Origin: an uncultured delta proteobacterium
Lineage (GTDB): Bacteria; Myxococcota_A; Bradymonadia; REDH01
DNA: 5,058 nt
Direction: 5' to 3'
Assembly (NCBI GenBank): GCA_903912275.1
Contig: CAIWGR010000218.1
Span: 1-5,058 of the forward strand
Shown: positions 4,627 through 5,058 of the stretch, in pieces
Numbering within the stretch: position 1 is the stretch's first letter
How the letters are laid out: each line of letters opens with the position of its first letter
Notes under the pieces: generated by a model
What the model saw: only the letters and a program-made list of their open reading frames with translations
Databases searched by the model: none
Told to the model about the DNA's origin: nothing
Program-made: the position numbers and the translations under genes

Positions 4627-5058
4627 ATGCTCCGCACCGACACCCTCGCGCGCCTCGCTTCGCTCTCCAACCCACGGGTCGTGGCGTCGGGCAACTTCGC
4701 GACCCCGCATGCCCTGCTTGCGGCGGTGGATGCGGCGCTGCCCGCCTACCGGCTGCACCTGCTGAACGCCCAGCCCGGGCTCCCCGACCGCGAAGGGGTG
4801 CGCTACGAGACCTGCTTCGTGGGGCCCGGCATGCGGCGGCACCCGCGGCTCGACTACCTGCCCTGCCGCCTCTCGCTCGTGCCGGTGCTCTTCGGGAGTA
4901 GCTGCCCGCCCGATGTCGTGGTCGTGCAGACCTCGGCGCCACGCAACGGCCGGGTGAGTCTGGGCATAGAGGTGAACATCCTTCCCGCCGCCATCGAGGC
5001 GGTGAAACGGCGCGGCGGACTGCTCCTGGCGCAGATGAACGCCAACATGCCCTACACC
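4627..5058 (+). CDS. Acetyl-CoA hydrolase / CoA-transferase family protein, N-terminal part (runs off the window)
   Basis: The frame stays open from 4495 to the window end; 144 codons are visible from the ATG at 4627. The residues match the N-terminal domain of family I acetyl-CoA hydrolases/transferases, which move CoA between short acyl groups such as acetate, succinate, propionate or butyrate. Recognisable blocks are VVASGNFATP (18-27), LLNAQPG (45-51), FVGPGMR (64-70), PPDVVVVQTSAPRNG (94-108), the following SLGIEVN (111-117), and QMNANMPYT (136-144). The catalytic Glu of this family lies in the second half, beyond the window, so activity and acyl specificity cannot be judged. Full members are usually about 430 residues or more. 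The ATG at 4627 was chosen because homology-like sequence begins about 15 residues later; the in-frame GTG at 4528 would add a 33-residue Arg/Pro-rich tail that looks non-coding. No clear Shine-Dalgarno precedes either. It diverges from the lipoprotein gene. Confidence 0.87.
   Translation, partial: MLRTDTLARLASLSNPRVVASGNFATPHALLAAVDAALPAYRLHLLNAQPGLPDREGVRYETCFVGPGMRRHPRLDYLPCRLSLVPVLFGSSCPPDVVVVQTSAPRNGRVSLGIEVNILPAAIEAVKRRGGLLLAQMNANMPYT

Noticed and set aside
4547..5048. Minus-strand frames opposite the right-edge gene
   Set aside because: Compositions are Arg/Gly/Ala-rich and unlike any family. The plus strand carries a clear CoA-transferase N-terminal domain.
1..5058. tRNA, rRNA, CRISPR array, insertion sequence, prophage or toxin-antitoxin signals
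   Set aside because: None could be seen: no cloverleaf-like or rRNA-like segment, no spaced identical repeats longer than a few bases outside the linker, and no transposase or integrase-like protein on either strand.

Overview
This is a high-GC bacterial window with G/C-dominated third codon positions. It holds five protein genes, two of them cut by the window edges. No RNA gene, insertion sequence, CRISPR array or phage gene was seen. The best lineage guess is Myxococcota or a related former deltaproteobacterium. The main reason is the minus-strand lipoprotein, which has an Asp-Thr-Gly/Ser-Gly linker and a Cys-rich CGNG...GExCDDGN repeat of the type abundant in myxobacterial surface proteins. 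The lineage is an inference from style, not from a marker gene.

Layout. Positions 1-1986 (+) hold the C-terminal two thirds of PutA, a bifunctional proline dehydrogenase / glutamate-semialdehyde dehydrogenase. A 93-bp gap follows, with a strong hairpin (putative putA terminator) and a sigma70-like promoter whose -35 falls in the hairpin loop. Next is a two-gene unit on the same strand. Its first gene, 2080-2832, is a Bax inhibitor-1 (BI-1/YccA) family membrane protein. Its second, 2848-3507, is a thioredoxin fused to a rhodanese-like domain that has lost its catalytic cysteine. The two genes are 15 bp apart, and the junction carries two small perfect hairpins, one enclosing the second gene's Shine-Dalgarno. 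On the minus strand, 3548-4492 encodes a Cys-rich lipoprotein convergent with the thioredoxin gene; 40 bp with competing hairpins separate them. A 134-bp divergent gap (4493-4626) leads to a (+) gene running off the right edge (4627-5058), the N-terminus of an acetyl-CoA hydrolase / CoA-transferase family enzyme.

How they fit together. PutA and the CoA transferase are both central carbon enzymes (proline to glutamate; CoA exchange among short acyl-CoAs), but nothing in the sequence links them. The BI-1 and thioredoxin-rhodanese genes probably form a small membrane/redox homeostasis operon. The lipoprotein is probably an independent envelope gene. Most of the window is ordinary chromosomal housekeeping and envelope sequence. 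The least ordinary items are the cysteine-less rhodanese domain, the hairpin-rich junction before that gene, and the lipoprotein's unassigned C-terminal domain. I see no clear undescribed multi-gene system.
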